NCBI GenBank assembly: GCA_910583555.1
Contig: CAJTXO010000013.1
Location: forward strand, 1-64,000
Origin: an uncultured Eubacterium sp.
Lineage (GTDB): Bacteria > Bacillota > Clostridia > Lachnospirales > Lachnospiraceae
DNA: 64,000 nucleotides
Direction of reading: 5' to 3'
Shown here: positions 52,125-60,276 of the stretch, piece after piece
How positions within the stretch are numbered: position 1 is the stretch's first letter
Layout: each line of letters begins with the position of its first letter
Translations under genes and position numbers: made by a program
Notes under the pieces: model-generated
What the model saw: the letters and a program-made list of their open reading frames with translations, nothing else
Database searches by the model: none
What the model was told of the DNA's origin: nothing

Positions 52125-53195
52125 ATGGGAGAAATAAAACACGCGCTGTTCGCGGCGGGCGCAGAGGCAAAGTATGACGAAAAGGCCAAACGCCTGCTCG
52201 GGAATAAAACGATACTAGCGCACATCCTAGTAAGGACTGTCGATGAATTTCAGGGAATGGAACCGGAGGAAGTGGAGTCGTTCATAGAAGGTGAACCGTT
52301 GATCAGTGTTGTCCCGATTGATCAGGGGTTGACCAATATGGTGGATAGAAAATCTGTGGGCGGCGGGAAATCCGCGTATGATGAAAAACCTGTGAACAGC
52401 CGCTCTTCCGGTCAGCGGATCATTGGTATGAACACGGAAAGTACGGAGATCGGGGAAGGGCTTGTCCGGTTTGACATTATCTTTTATGTGCGAATGCCAT
52501 CCGCAGGAGGCAGGACAGACGGTGTTTCACAGATGATCGTGAATCTGGAGGCGCAGAAGGATATCCCGTCCGGCTACCACCTGATGAACCGTGCGGTGTA
52601 CTATGTATGCCGGATGGTCTCCTCACAGAAGGAGCGGGATTTCGTGGGCATGAACTATGATGACATAAAGCGTGTCTTTTCGATATGGATTTATTTGGGA
52701 ATGAAAGAAAACGTGCTAAACCATGTACATATGACGGAAGATCATCTGTTAGGTGTGTACCACTCGGAAGCTGGACTGGATCTGCTGAACATTGTACTGA
52801 TCGGACTGGCAGAACAATGTCCGGATAAGGACAGGAAAGGGTATGAACTGCACCGTCTGCTGAATACGCTGCTGTCAGTGGAGTTATCCGCCGCCCAGAA
52901 GGTTAAGATCATGGAAACGGAGTATCATATAAAGATAAATGACCGAATGAGAGAGGATGTGAGCGAGATGTGTAATTTAGGACAGGGGGTTTTTGAGGCG
53001 GGAGAAGCTAGGGGAATTGCTTTGGGAGAAGCGCGTGGAGAGGCGCGCGGTGTTGCCAAAAGCGAAGAACGGATCATATTAAGTATGCGGGAAAAAGGAT
53101 ATCCACTGGAACAGATCGCTGCCGTTATGGAAAAAACGGTGGAAGAAGTGGAGGCGGTCATAGAGAAAAGCGTAAAAAAGACGTTAGCGTGGTGA
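52125..53195 (+). CDS. PD-(D/E)xK nuclease family transposase-like (Rpn-type) protein
   Basis: A 356-residue protein of the Rpn/transposase-like nuclease group that is abundant in Clostridia. The nuclease core is visible as RFDIIFYVRMP followed by MIVNLEAQKDIP, giving Asp and Glu-x-Gln/Lys of the PD-(D/E)xK fold at about residues 110 and 145. The C-terminal part contains GEARG repeats (GEARGIALGEARGEARG) and a helical end, as is common in this group. Some relatives promote recA-independent recombination. No terminal inverted repeats or target duplication were found around it, so it is not clearly a mobile element here. GGGAGGGAG precedes the ATG. Confidence 0.85.
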   Translation: MGEIKHALFAAGAEAKYDEKAKRLLGNKTILAHILVRTVDEFQGMEPEEVESFIEGEPLISVVPIDQGLTNMVDRKSVGGGKSAYDEKPVNSRSSGQRIIGMNTESTEIGEGLVRFDIIFYVRMPSAGGRTDGVSQMIVNLEAQKDIPSGYHLMNRAVYYVCRMVSSQKERDFVGMNYDDIKRVFSIWIYLGMKENVLNHVHMTEDHLLGVYHSEAGLDLLNIVLIGLAEQCPDKDRKGYELHRLLNTLLSVELSAAQKVKIMETEYHIKINDRMREDVSEMCNLGQGVFEAGEARGIALGEARGEARGVAKSEERIILSMREKGYPLEQIAAVMEKTVEEVEAVIEKSVKKTLAW

Positions 53196-53304
53196 AATCT
53201 TTCTCTTTTGAATTCGTTTATAATAAAGACGGGTAAAAAGCGTTGTGAAGAGGTTGTCTGACTTGACTGGCTGGGGGCGTAAGGTATTTATGTTGATAAA
53301 AAGT

Positions 53305-53346
53305 AAAATACCCATCCTAAACCGTGATCGTTAGGATGGGTATTTT
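53305..53346. terminator. Bidirectional intrinsic terminator with 16-bp perfect stem
   Basis: 53305-53320 pairs perfectly with 53331-53346 around a 10-base loop, with A/T-rich ends on both strands. It terminates the nuclease gene on the plus strand and the antitoxin remnant on the minus strand. Confidence 0.88.
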
Positions 53347-53347
53347 A

Positions 53348-53521
53348 TTATGCGACCTTCGAATAGTCGATGATAGAGATTTCCTGCATTAGATTTTGAG
53401 CGGATTTGATGATTTGTTCCAGATGTTCTACGACATCGGCGGTGTATATAACTTCGTTACATTCTAAACATTTATAACAAGGTACATTACAAACAATGAT
53501 CAGGCAATTGCATAAATTTCC
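53348..53521 (-). pseudogene. Remnant of a YgiT/MqsA-type zinc-finger antitoxin
   Basis: About 58 codons on the minus strand match the C-terminal part of YgiT-type zinc-finger antitoxins. CLIIVCNVPCYKCLECNEV contains one CxxC, and the end reads LMQEISIIDYSKVA. The N-terminal part with the first CxxC is missing. Upstream codons in the same frame (to 53587) show no resemblance and run into the promoter and start of the plus-strand gene. No toxin gene is next to it. I read it as a truncated remnant. It retains a terminator immediately downstream. Confidence 0.65.
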
Positions 53522-53570
53522 TGCTAATGGTACAATGTGTGTATATGAAGTAAGAGAAGGAGTACGAACA

Positions 53571-54230
53571 ATGGCATCAAGACTCATGCACTATATCATC
53601 GGATCGCAGGTGGCTGAGCGGATCCAGCTGCAAAACCCTGACCGCTTCCTTTTCGGAAATATGCTGCCGGACTGCGTGGATGGCCCGGGTGGGCGGAGCG
53701 GGCCGAAAGCGAGATCGCATTTTTGGGACTGGCGGGAAGAAACGCAGGAGAAAGGGCAGAACTGGAACTGGTTTTGGGACAAGTACGGAGCGTTTTGTGA
53801 GGACGAGTTATATCTTGGATATTTCTGCCATCTCGTAGCGGATGCGGTCTGGGGGATCGACGTGTATATGCCGATGAAGCAAAAGTACGGGGACAGGCTG
53901 AAAACCGTGGGAACTTTGTATAAGGACTACCACAGGATGAACGAACTGCTGCGCGGCCGGTACGCGCCGCGGGAACCTGCGCTGTCATGGATAAAAAACG
54001 GGATCGAAGAGGCGGAACCGTCTTATTGGGACGAGTATGTTCAGGAACTATTAGAAGATTTTCACGAGGATACCGGGGCTAAGAAGGAAGATCTGGAGAT
54101 CATGGATTACGACCGCATCGTGTCGTTTATCGAACATGCCGTATCGGTCTGTGCGGAAGAGGTCGAGGCGAGACGGGACGGCAGGCCGGGACGCGAGCCG
54201 CAGGAGTTTTACCGTTCATCGAAAAAATAA
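53571..54230 (+). CDS. Zinc-dependent phospholipase C-like protein
   Basis: A 219-residue soluble protein. Its histidine/aspartate-rich pattern resembles the zinc-dependent phospholipase C family: MHYIIGSQVAERI at the start, FLFGNMLPDCVDG, HFWDWREE, and FCHLVADAVWGIDVYMPMKQ with a His-x3-Asp. Clostridial relatives are often annotated as zinc-dependent phospholipase C or hypothetical hydrolases. No signal peptide is seen, so it would be cytoplasmic; its substrate is unknown. ATG 53571 follows AGAAGGAG. It is 12 bases before the glycoside hydrolase gene, and the two are probably cotranscribed. Confidence 0.72.
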   Translation: MASRLMHYIIGSQVAERIQLQNPDRFLFGNMLPDCVDGPGGRSGPKARSHFWDWREETQEKGQNWNWFWDKYGAFCEDELYLGYFCHLVADAVWGIDVYMPMKQKYGDRLKTVGTLYKDYHRMNELLRGRYAPREPALSWIKNGIEEAEPSYWDEYVQELLEDFHEDTGAKKEDLEIMDYDRIVSFIEHAVSVCAEEVEARRDGRPGREPQEFYRSSKK

Positions 54231-54242
54231 GGGGGAATCAAA

Positions 54243-55784
54243 ATGGAGGCAGGGAAATGTGTGGCGAAATGGGATGTTTTTGAGGTCAGTGTGCAGGGAC
54301 GGACCGAGGGGAATCCGTTCACGGATCACGCGGTCCGCGGTGTGTTCACGGGAGACAATGAGACGGTACAGACAGATGGATTTTACGACGGCGGCGGTGT
54401 GTACAAGGTTCGATTTATGCCGTCGTATGAAGGAACATATCATTATGAGATCAACGGAGACGCCCTGCCCGACGGGGAATCCGTATCCGGCGGCTTCGAG
54501 GTGCTTCCCGCCGCGGAGGGCAGCCACGGCCCGGTCAGGACGGCTCAAACGTATCATTTTTCCTATGCCGATGGAAATCCGTATTATTCGGTCGGTACGA
54601 CGTGTTATGCGTGGGAACTGCAGGACGACGAGCGGATCCGTCAGACGCTTGACAGTCTGGCGGAGTCGGGATTTAATAAGATCCGGTTCTGTGTCTTTCC
54701 CAAACACTACGACTACAATCTGGGGGAGCCGCGTTCGTATCCGTATGAGGGCACGCCGATGGATCCATCGGTAATCACGGAGGACAATTTCTGGCAGTTT
54801 ACGGAACACCCGGAAGAACGAAACAGCTGGGATTTCACGAGATTTGAACCGGCGTATTTTCGTCATATCGAATCGTGCATCCGCGAACTTGCAAGGAGGG
54901 GTATACAGGCGGATCTGATCCTCTTTCATCCGTATGACCGCTGGGGTTTTTCCAAGATGGCCCCGGAAGAGGACGATCTGTACATCCGCTATGTGGCGGC
55001 GAGGTTTTCCGCGTTCCATAACGTGTGGTGGTCGCTGGCGAATGAATATGACCTTCTCGAAAAATCGGACGACGATTGGGAGCGGTTTGCCTCGATCTTA
55101 TGCGAGAAGGACCCGTACGGGCATCTGCGCTCCATCCACAATTGTTTTGCATTTTATGACCATTCGCGTCCCTGGGTGACGCACTGTTCGCTGCAGCGCC
55201 AGGACATTTACAAGACGGCGGAGTTTACCAATGAGTGGCGCGGCAAATATAAGAAGCCGGTCGTGATCGATGAGATGGCGTATGAAGGGGATATACCGCA
55301 TTTTTGGGGAAATATCACGGCCGAGGAAATGGTCCGCAGATTTTGGGAATGCGCGATGCGCGGCGGGTATCCGGGGCATGGGGAGACGTATGAAAAAGGC
55401 GACGGTGTGCTCTGGTGGTCGCACGGGGGCCGTCTGCGCGGGGAGAGTTGGAAGCGCGTCCGGTTTTTGTATGAGATCATGGCGCAGACGCCCGGCCACG
55501 GATTGACTTCCGACGCGTCGCAGGACTATCTCGGCGTGACGGCTGTGCCGGAGGATGAAAAAGAGCGGGCGAAGAAGGCCTATTTTATTTATTATTACAG
55601 CTTTATGCAGCCTTGCCGGAAAGTTTTTCACATCGACGATGAGACCGATTATCATGTGGAGGTCATTGACACCTGGAATATGACGATCGAGGAGGCGGGG
55701 GTGTTCCGCGGGAAATTTACCGTTACTCTGCCGGGGCGGCCGTATATGGCGGTGCGGTTGATCGGGATGAAAAGTGAGTATTGA
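54243..55784 (+). CDS. Glycoside hydrolase with DUF5060 and DUF4038/DUF5605-like domains
   Basis: A 513-residue protein without a signal peptide. Residues 1-95 form an immunoglobulin-like DUF5060 domain (KWDVFEVSVQGRTEGNPFTD). Residues ~100-430 are a TIM-barrel hydrolase of the DUF4038/apiosidase-like type, with VGTTCYAWELQDDERI, GFNKIRFCVFPKHYDYN, WWSLANEYDLL (probable acid/base Glu after Asn) and KPVVIDEMAYEGDIPHFWG (probable nucleophile Glu). A C-terminal beta domain (DUF5605-like) follows. It should cleave a glycan taken into the cell, possibly rhamnogalacturonan or similar side chains, but the substrate is not determined. Short tandem repeats overlap its stop codon. Confidence 0.85.
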   Translation: MEAGKCVAKWDVFEVSVQGRTEGNPFTDHAVRGVFTGDNETVQTDGFYDGGGVYKVRFMPSYEGTYHYEINGDALPDGESVSGGFEVLPAAEGSHGPVRTAQTYHFSYADGNPYYSVGTTCYAWELQDDERIRQTLDSLAESGFNKIRFCVFPKHYDYNLGEPRSYPYEGTPMDPSVITEDNFWQFTEHPEERNSWDFTRFEPAYFRHIESCIRELARRGIQADLILFHPYDRWGFSKMAPEEDDLYIRYVAARFSAFHNVWWSLANEYDLLEKSDDDWERFASILCEKDPYGHLRSIHNCFAFYDHSRPWVTHCSLQRQDIYKTAEFTNEWRGKYKKPVVIDEMAYEGDIPHFWGNITAEEMVRRFWECAMRGGYPGHGETYEKGDGVLWWSHGGRLRGESWKRVRFLYEIMAQTPGHGLTSDASQDYLGVTAVPEDEKERAKKAYFIYYYSFMQPCRKVFHIDDETDYHVEVIDTWNMTIEEAGVFRGKFTVTLPGRPYMAVRLIGMKSEY

Positions 55785-55811
55785 GTGAGTATCGAAGTGA
55801 GTATCGAAGTG
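55773..55811 (+). repeat. 12-bp tandem repeats over the hydrolase stop
   Basis: AGTGAGTATTG (55773-55783), AGTGAGTATCGA (55784-55795), AGTGAGTATCGA (55796-55807) and a partial copy. The TGA stop is formed at the border of the first two copies. Confidence 0.85.
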
Positions 55812-55822
55812 TTAGAAAATGA

Positions 55823-55851
55823 TAGACTTTGCTTCCAAGGTATGTTATACT
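55823..55851 (+). promoter_or_regulatory. Extended -10 promoter for the small protein gene
   Basis: TAGACT (55823-55828), a 17-base spacer and TATACT (55846-55851) preceded by TGT, an extended -10. The start codon follows 22 bases later. Confidence 0.6.
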
Positions 55852-55873
55852 CTTAAGTATGGGGGGTGTTTAT

Positions 55874-56065
55874 ATGTCTGGTCAAGCGGATATTATTAGA
55901 GATTCGATAAATGAATTTTCAAGAATTCAGGATTGGATGATGTTAGCAAAAAGGAATAATGACCTTGAAACATATGATGAAATGTATAAACGTTACATTG
56001 AATTAAAGGTGATATTATCTTCTTTAGGTGTTAATATTACGGAACTGGATAGAATCAAGGAATAG
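55874..56065 (+). CDS. Small helical protein of unknown function
   Basis: A 63-residue acidic protein, MSGQADIIRDSINEFSRIQD and onward, predicted as two or three helices with no membrane segment or known motif. GGGGGG lies about 7 bases before ATG 55874, with a good promoter before it and an intrinsic terminator after it, so it looks like a real monocistronic gene. It is more AT-rich than the hydrolase upstream. I cannot assign a role. Confidence 0.7.
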   Translation: MSGQADIIRDSINEFSRIQDWMMLAKRNNDLETYDEMYKRYIELKVILSSLGVNITELDRIKE

Positions 56066-56085
56066 ATCTGATAGCAGTAAAAAAC

Positions 56086-56118
56086 AAGGGTGCAAAGACC
56101 ATAAGCACCCTTTTATTA
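56086..56118 (+). terminator. Intrinsic terminator after the small protein gene
   Basis: AAGGGTGC (56086-56093) and GCACCCTT (56105-56112) form an 8-bp stem with an 11-base loop, followed by TTATTATA. Confidence 0.85.
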
Positions 56119-56150
56119 TACAGGAGGAATTCAGAGTTAAAGAAAAGGCT

Positions 56151-56191
56151 CCCTACTCTTTGGAACAGCATACTGCTGTAGAAGAGTGGGG
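56151..56191 (+). promoter_or_regulatory. Two-part hairpin in the metY leader region
   Basis: CCCTACTCTT (56151-56160) pairs with AAGAGTGGGG (56182-56191, one G-U), and ACAGCA (56165-56170) with TGCTGT (56174-56179), separated by a small internal loop. It lies 40 bases before metY. It matches no SAM riboswitch or T-box core that I can recognise. Function unknown. Confidence 0.45.
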
Positions 56192-56230
56192 TAATGGTAA
56201 TCATAGAGATTAAATAAAAGGAGAAAAATA

Positions 56231-57502
56231 ATGGAAAGAGAAACAAAATGCATTCAGGCAGGATATGAACCGAAAAATGGCGAACCGCGTATGATCCCGA
56301 TCATACAGAGCACGACGTTCAAATATGACACGAGTGAGGATATGGGCAAGTTATTCGATCTGGAGGCGTCTGGATATTTTTATACGCGACTGCAGAATCC
56401 GACGAACGACTATGTGGCGGCGAAGATCTGTGCGCTGGAGGGCGGAACGGCGGCGATGCTCACATCGTCCGGGCAGGCGGCTTCGTTTTACTCGGTATTT
56501 AACATTTGCGGCGCGGGCGACCACGTCGTGTCTTCATCGGCGATCTACGGCGGCACGTACAATTTATTTGCCGTTACGATGAAGCGGATGGGTATCGACT
56601 TTACGTTTGTCGATCCGGATTGTTCAGAAGAGGAGTTGGAGCAGGCGTTCCGGCCAAACACAAAGGCCGTGTTCGGGGAGACGATCGCCAATCCGGCGCT
56701 GACCGTGCTGGACATCGAGCGGTTCGCGAAAGCGGCTCATGCGCACGGCGTCCCGCTGATCGTTGATAATACGTTTGCCACGCCGATCAACTGCCGGCCG
56801 TTTGAGTGGGGAGCCGATATCGTGATGCACTCGACGACGAAATATCTGGATGGACACGATGCCTCGGTCGGGGGATGTATCGTCGATTCCGGCCATTTTG
56901 ACTGGTTTGCCCACGCGGACAAGTTTCCGGGATTGACGACACCGGACGAATCGTATCACGGAATCACATATGCCGAGAAATTCGGGTTGGAAGGGGCGTT
57001 TATCACGAAAGCGACCGCGCAGCTCATGAGGGATCTCGGTTCGATCCAGTCGCCGATGAACGCCTATCTTTTGAACCTCGGTCTGGAATCCCTGCATGTC
57101 CGCATGCCGCGGCACTGTGAGAACGCGCAGAAAGTGGCCGAATTTTTGGAAGCGCACGACTGTGTGGAATGGGTGAATTATCCGGGACTTCCGGGAAATA
57201 AATACTATGAGAGGGCGAAAAAGTACATGCCGGACGGCACATGCGGCGTCGTTTCATTCGGTGTAAAGGGCGGCCGGAGAGCGGCGGAGAAATTTATGGC
57301 GAAGCTGAATGTGGCGATGATCGCTACTCATGTCGCAGATGCCCACACCTGTATCCTGCATCCGGCGTCTGCCACGCATCGTCAGATGAATGACGAGGAA
57401 CTGAAAGCGGCAGGAGTAGGGCCGGATCTCGTCCGGCTGTCTGTGGGGATTGAAAATGTGAATGACATCATCGAAGATCTGGCGCAGGCGCTGGAAGCGT
57501 GA
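56231..57502 (+). CDS. metY: O-acetylhomoserine sulfhydrylase (aminocarboxypropyltransferase)
   Basis: A 423-residue PLP enzyme of the Cys/Met metabolism family that makes homocysteine from O-acetyl-L-homoserine and sulfide. It has SGQAASFYSVFNICGAGDHV, LIVDNTFATPINCRPFEWGA and the PLP lysine in HSTTKYLDGHDASVGG. The ~425-residue length and the LTTPDESYHG segment place it with MetY rather than the shorter cystathionine synthases and lyases. AAAAGGAG precedes the ATG. It is single, with a structured leader upstream and a convergent gene downstream. Confidence 0.93.
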   Translation: MERETKCIQAGYEPKNGEPRMIPIIQSTTFKYDTSEDMGKLFDLEASGYFYTRLQNPTNDYVAAKICALEGGTAAMLTSSGQAASFYSVFNICGAGDHVVSSSAIYGGTYNLFAVTMKRMGIDFTFVDPDCSEEELEQAFRPNTKAVFGETIANPALTVLDIERFAKAAHAHGVPLIVDNTFATPINCRPFEWGADIVMHSTTKYLDGHDASVGGCIVDSGHFDWFAHADKFPGLTTPDESYHGITYAEKFGLEGAFITKATAQLMRDLGSIQSPMNAYLLNLGLESLHVRMPRHCENAQKVAEFLEAHDCVEWVNYPGLPGNKYYERAKKYMPDGTCGVVSFGVKGGRRAAEKFMAKLNVAMIATHVADAHTCILHPASATHRQMNDEELKAAGVGPDLVRLSVGIENVNDIIEDLAQALEA

Positions 57503-57534
57503 CAAATATAAAAACATTAAATCTACGTATGCAG

Positions 57535-57561
57535 AAAAAGGGAGACAGCAATCTGTCTCCC
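57535..57561 (-). terminator. Intrinsic terminator for the zinc-ribbon gene
   Basis: GGGAGACAG (57540-57548) and CTGTCTCCC (57553-57561) form a 9-bp stem with a 4-base loop. Read on the minus strand it is followed by TTTTT. It may also help end metY transcripts. Confidence 0.8.
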
Positions 57562-57579
57562 AAATAAATCCTATGCTCT

Positions 57580-58017
57580 TTACTCCAGATCCAGAAAACG
57601 CATTTTTTCGGGTACTTTCTTTGGAGTGTCTCCGATATAGGCCCCCTGAATGTTTTTCGTATGGACACAGTTTGCGCAGTAATTGCCGAAACGGATGGCC
57701 GTGCCACAGCTTTTACAATGGATAAAGGTCGCGGAACCCTCCGGAATCTCGACTTTTCCCAGACGCAGGAACTCTCCGATCCTAGAACGGCGGACGCCGG
57801 TATTGGCCGCCAGGTCAATGGCATTCGTCGGACCGTGTTCATTCAGGTATTTTTTGACTTTCCCGAAATCATTGAGCTGTTCTGCGCCGCATTTTTCGCA
57901 GACATACAGTCCGCCGTGTTTATATCTCATTAAGATATCGCAATTAGGGCAGATAAAGTTATCATCATCAGAATAAAGGGCAGTTTTGCGAATTAGTTTC
58001 TGTTCCCGCTGAACCAT
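57580..58017 (-). CDS. Zinc-ribbon protein resembling flagellar-operon YvyF proteins
   Basis: A 145-residue protein with three Cys-rich elements: CPNCDILMRYKHGGLYVCEKC near residue 23, and CKSCGTAIRFGNYCANC near residue 101. Together these could bind two or more zinc ions. Between them KKYLNEHGPTNAIDLAANTG and RRSRIGEFLRLGKVEI form a winged-helix-like segment. The arrangement resembles the TIGR03826/YvyF group found in flagellar operons of Firmicutes, although no flagellar genes are adjacent. It may be a nucleic-acid-binding regulator. It is convergent with metY, divergent from malic enzyme, and ends at its own terminator. Confidence 0.72.
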   Translation of the reverse strand: MVQREQKLIRKTALYSDDDNFICPNCDILMRYKHGGLYVCEKCGAEQLNDFGKVKKYLNEHGPTNAIDLAANTGVRRSRIGEFLRLGKVEIPEGSATFIHCKSCGTAIRFGNYCANCVHTKNIQGAYIGDTPKKVPEKMRFLDLE

Positions 58018-58097
58018 GTGATCAACTCCTTTACAAATAGATCCATTTCTATTTTACCCGAAGGGATTAAAAATTGCAATAGGAACTTTCCACGGTA

Positions 58098-58126
58098 TTG
58101 TATTTCCCATGTAAAAATGATACAAT
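58098..58126 (+). promoter_or_regulatory. Promoter for malic enzyme
   Basis: TTGTAT (58098-58103), a 17-base spacer and TACAAT (58121-58126), 44 bases before the start codon. Confidence 0.62.
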
Positions 58127-58169
58127 GTGAGTTAGTGTGAAAAAAGCGTGACAGAAATGAGGTTATATT

Positions 58170-59324
58170 ATGACGACGAATGAAAAGGCTCTTGCCTTAC
58201 ATAAGGAATGGAATGGAAAACTGGAAACGGCGCCAAAATGCCGGGTAAAATCGAGAGAAGATCTGGCGATCGCCTATACGCCGGGAGTGGCGGAACCGTG
58301 CAGGAAGATTGCGGAAGATAAAGAAGAAGCCTACCGGTACACGATCAAGTCGAATACGGTGGCGGTCGTTTCGGATGGGAGCGCCGTACTCGGACTCGGG
58401 AACATCGGCGCGGAGGCGGCGATGCCTGTTATGGAGGGGAAAGCTGTGCTGTTTAAGGAGTTTGGCGGCGTCAATGCGTTTCCGATCTGTCTGGACACGC
58501 AGGATACGGAAGAGATCATCCGGACGGTCGTAAATATCGCCCCGGCGTTCGGGGGGATCAACCTGGAGGATATTTCGGCGCCCCGCTGCTTTGAGATCGA
58601 GGCCCGGTTGAAAGAACTGCTGGATATCCCAGTCTTTCATGATGATCAGCACGGTACGGCGATCGTTGTGCTCGCTGGTATCATCAACGCGCTCAAGGTG
58701 ACGGGAAAAAGAAAAGAGGAATGCCGGGTCGTGGTCAACGGCGCGGGTTCGGCGGGAATTGCGATCAGTAAGCTGCTGTTGTCGTACGGATTTCGGCATC
58801 TTACCCTCTGTGACAAGGCGGGGATACTGAATTGGGATACGCCAGACCTGAACTGGATGCAGAAAGAGATGATGGATGTCACGAATCTCGAAGGAAAAGC
58901 GGGCAGTCTGGCGGACGCGCTCGCGGGGGCGGATATTTTCGTCGGTGTATCGGCGCCGGGTATCGTGACGCCGGAGATGGTCGCTTCGATGAACAGTGAC
59001 GCGATTCTGTTCGCTATGGCGAATCCAGTTCCGGAGATCATGCCTGATGAGGCGAAAAAGGCCGGTGCCAGAGTGGTCGGGACCGGACGCTCGGATTTTC
59101 CGAACCAGGTGAACAACGTCGTGGCGTTCCCGGGTATTTTCAGGGGCGCGCTTGAGGGAAGGGCTTCTCAGATCACGGAGCAGATGAAACTGGCGGCGGC
59201 TCTTGCCATCGCGTCACTTGTTCCGGACGACGAACTGAGTGAGGACAACATCATGCCGGAGGCGTTTGATCCCCGGGTGGCTGATGTCGTCAGTGCCGCC
59301 GTAAAGGAACATATCAGTGAATAA
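58170..59324 (+). CDS. NAD(P)-dependent malic enzyme
   Basis: A 384-residue short-form malic enzyme that decarboxylates malate to pyruvate with reduction of NAD(P). It has REDLAIAYTPGVAEPCRKIA, NLEDISAPRCFEIE, PVFHDDQHGTAIVVLAG (metal and substrate site) and VVNGAGSAGIAISKLLLSYG (dinucleotide fold). The C-terminus has FAMANPVPEIMPDEAKKAG and SDFPNQVNNVVAFPGIFRGA. It lacks the phosphotransacetylase-like domain of longer bacterial MaeB. The stop overlaps the GTG start of the radical SAM gene. It probably links C4 acids to pyruvate or generates reducing power. Confidence 0.94.
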   Translation: MTTNEKALALHKEWNGKLETAPKCRVKSREDLAIAYTPGVAEPCRKIAEDKEEAYRYTIKSNTVAVVSDGSAVLGLGNIGAEAAMPVMEGKAVLFKEFGGVNAFPICLDTQDTEEIIRTVVNIAPAFGGINLEDISAPRCFEIEARLKELLDIPVFHDDQHGTAIVVLAGIINALKVTGKRKEECRVVVNGAGSAGIAISKLLLSYGFRHLTLCDKAGILNWDTPDLNWMQKEMMDVTNLEGKAGSLADALAGADIFVGVSAPGIVTPEMVASMNSDAILFAMANPVPEIMPDEAKKAGARVVGTGRSDFPNQVNNVVAFPGIFRGALEGRASQITEQMKLAAALAIASLVPDDELSEDNIMPEAFDPRVADVVSAAVKEHISE

Positions 59325-60276
59325 ATGGGGAGATAAGCCCTATCATTCCCTGGATTTTGAGATGAAGAAACGATTCGGGGAAAAAGTTTATAAAATCGCG
59401 CTTGCCGGAGGTATGACATGTCCGAACCGGGACGGCACGGTCGGACGGGGCGGCTGTATCTTTTGCAGCGGTAATGGCTCCGGCGACTTTGCAGTACCTC
59501 CGGCAGATTCTGTAACGGAACAAATTGACCGCGGTATCGCAGGTATTTCTGCCCGTAAACAGGTGGGAGATCAATTTATCGCTTATTTCCAATCTTTTAC
59601 AAATACATATGCCCCTGTGCATGTCCTCCGGCGATTGTACGAACAAGCCATCCGGCATCCGAAAGTAGTGATGTTGTCGATCGCCACAAGGCCGGATTGT
59701 CTACCGCGCGAGGTACTGGAGCTTTTGTCCGAATGCAGCCGGGTCAAACCGGTGATGGTTGAACTCGGTCTGCAGACGATACATGAGCGAACGGCCGCTT
59801 TGATCCGCCGGGGATATCCGCTGGAGGTATATGATGCGGCGGCGGCGTCCCTGAAAGAGCGTGGTATCGAGGTTGTCACACACGTGATCGCCGGACTTCC
59901 ACACGAGACGCGCCGTGATTTTCTGGAAACGGTATATCATGTGGGACAGGCGGGGAGCGATGGGATCAAGCTGCAGCTTCTGCACGTCCTGCGGGGCACG
60001 GATCTGGCGTCGCTCTACCAGAGGGGCGAATGCGGGGTACTGACGATGGAGGAATATATCGAAACGGTCGTTGCCGCCCTCTCCATCTTGCCGGAGGATA
60101 TGGTGATCCACCGGCTCACTGGGGATGGCCCCCGGGATCTGTTGATTGCCCCGATGTGGAGCTGCCGGAAGCGGGAAGTGCTGAACGAGATACACAGGCA
60201 GATGAAACGCCGGAATGTGTGGCAGGGAAAAGAAAGGAACCGCTATGTCCATGAAAGAAGCCATTACCATTTATAA
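59317..60276 (+). CDS. TIGR01212 family radical SAM protein
   Basis: A 319-residue radical SAM enzyme. The N-terminus KRFGEKVYKIALAGGMTCPN continues into RDGTVGRGGCIFCSGNGSGD, which carries the widely spaced first cysteine and the CxxC that bind the 4Fe-4S cluster as in this family. KPVMVELGLQTIHE and THVIAGLPHETRRDF are further conserved parts. The substrate is not known to me; related YtqA/YhcC proteins are often linked to tRNA or sulfur modification. GTG 59317 overlaps the malic enzyme stop (GTGAATAA). The next gene starts inside its 3' end. Confidence 0.88.
   Translation: MNKWGDKPYHSLDFEMKKRFGEKVYKIALAGGMTCPNRDGTVGRGGCIFCSGNGSGDFAVPPADSVTEQIDRGIAGISARKQVGDQFIAYFQSFTNTYAPVHVLRRLYEQAIRHPKVVMLSIATRPDCLPREVLELLSECSRVKPVMVELGLQTIHERTAALIRRGYPLEVYDAAAASLKERGIEVVTHVIAGLPHETRRDFLETVYHVGQAGSDGIKLQLLHVLRGTDLASLYQRGECGVLTMEEYIETVVAALSILPEDMVIHRLTGDGPRDLLIAPMWSCRKREVLNEIHRQMKRRNVWQGKERNRYVHERSHYHL

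Noticed and set aside
52125..53195. Complete insertion sequence around the PD-(D/E)xK transposase-like gene
   Set aside because: No terminal inverted repeats or target-site duplication could be found at its edges, and it has its own ordinary promoter and terminator.
54216..55019. 267-codon open frame antisense to the glycoside hydrolase
   Set aside because: Arg-rich shadow; the plus-strand protein has complete domain motifs and a proper start.
56028..56213. 61-codon frame running from the small-protein gene into the metY leader
   Set aside because: It crosses an intrinsic terminator and a hairpin and has no good start signal.
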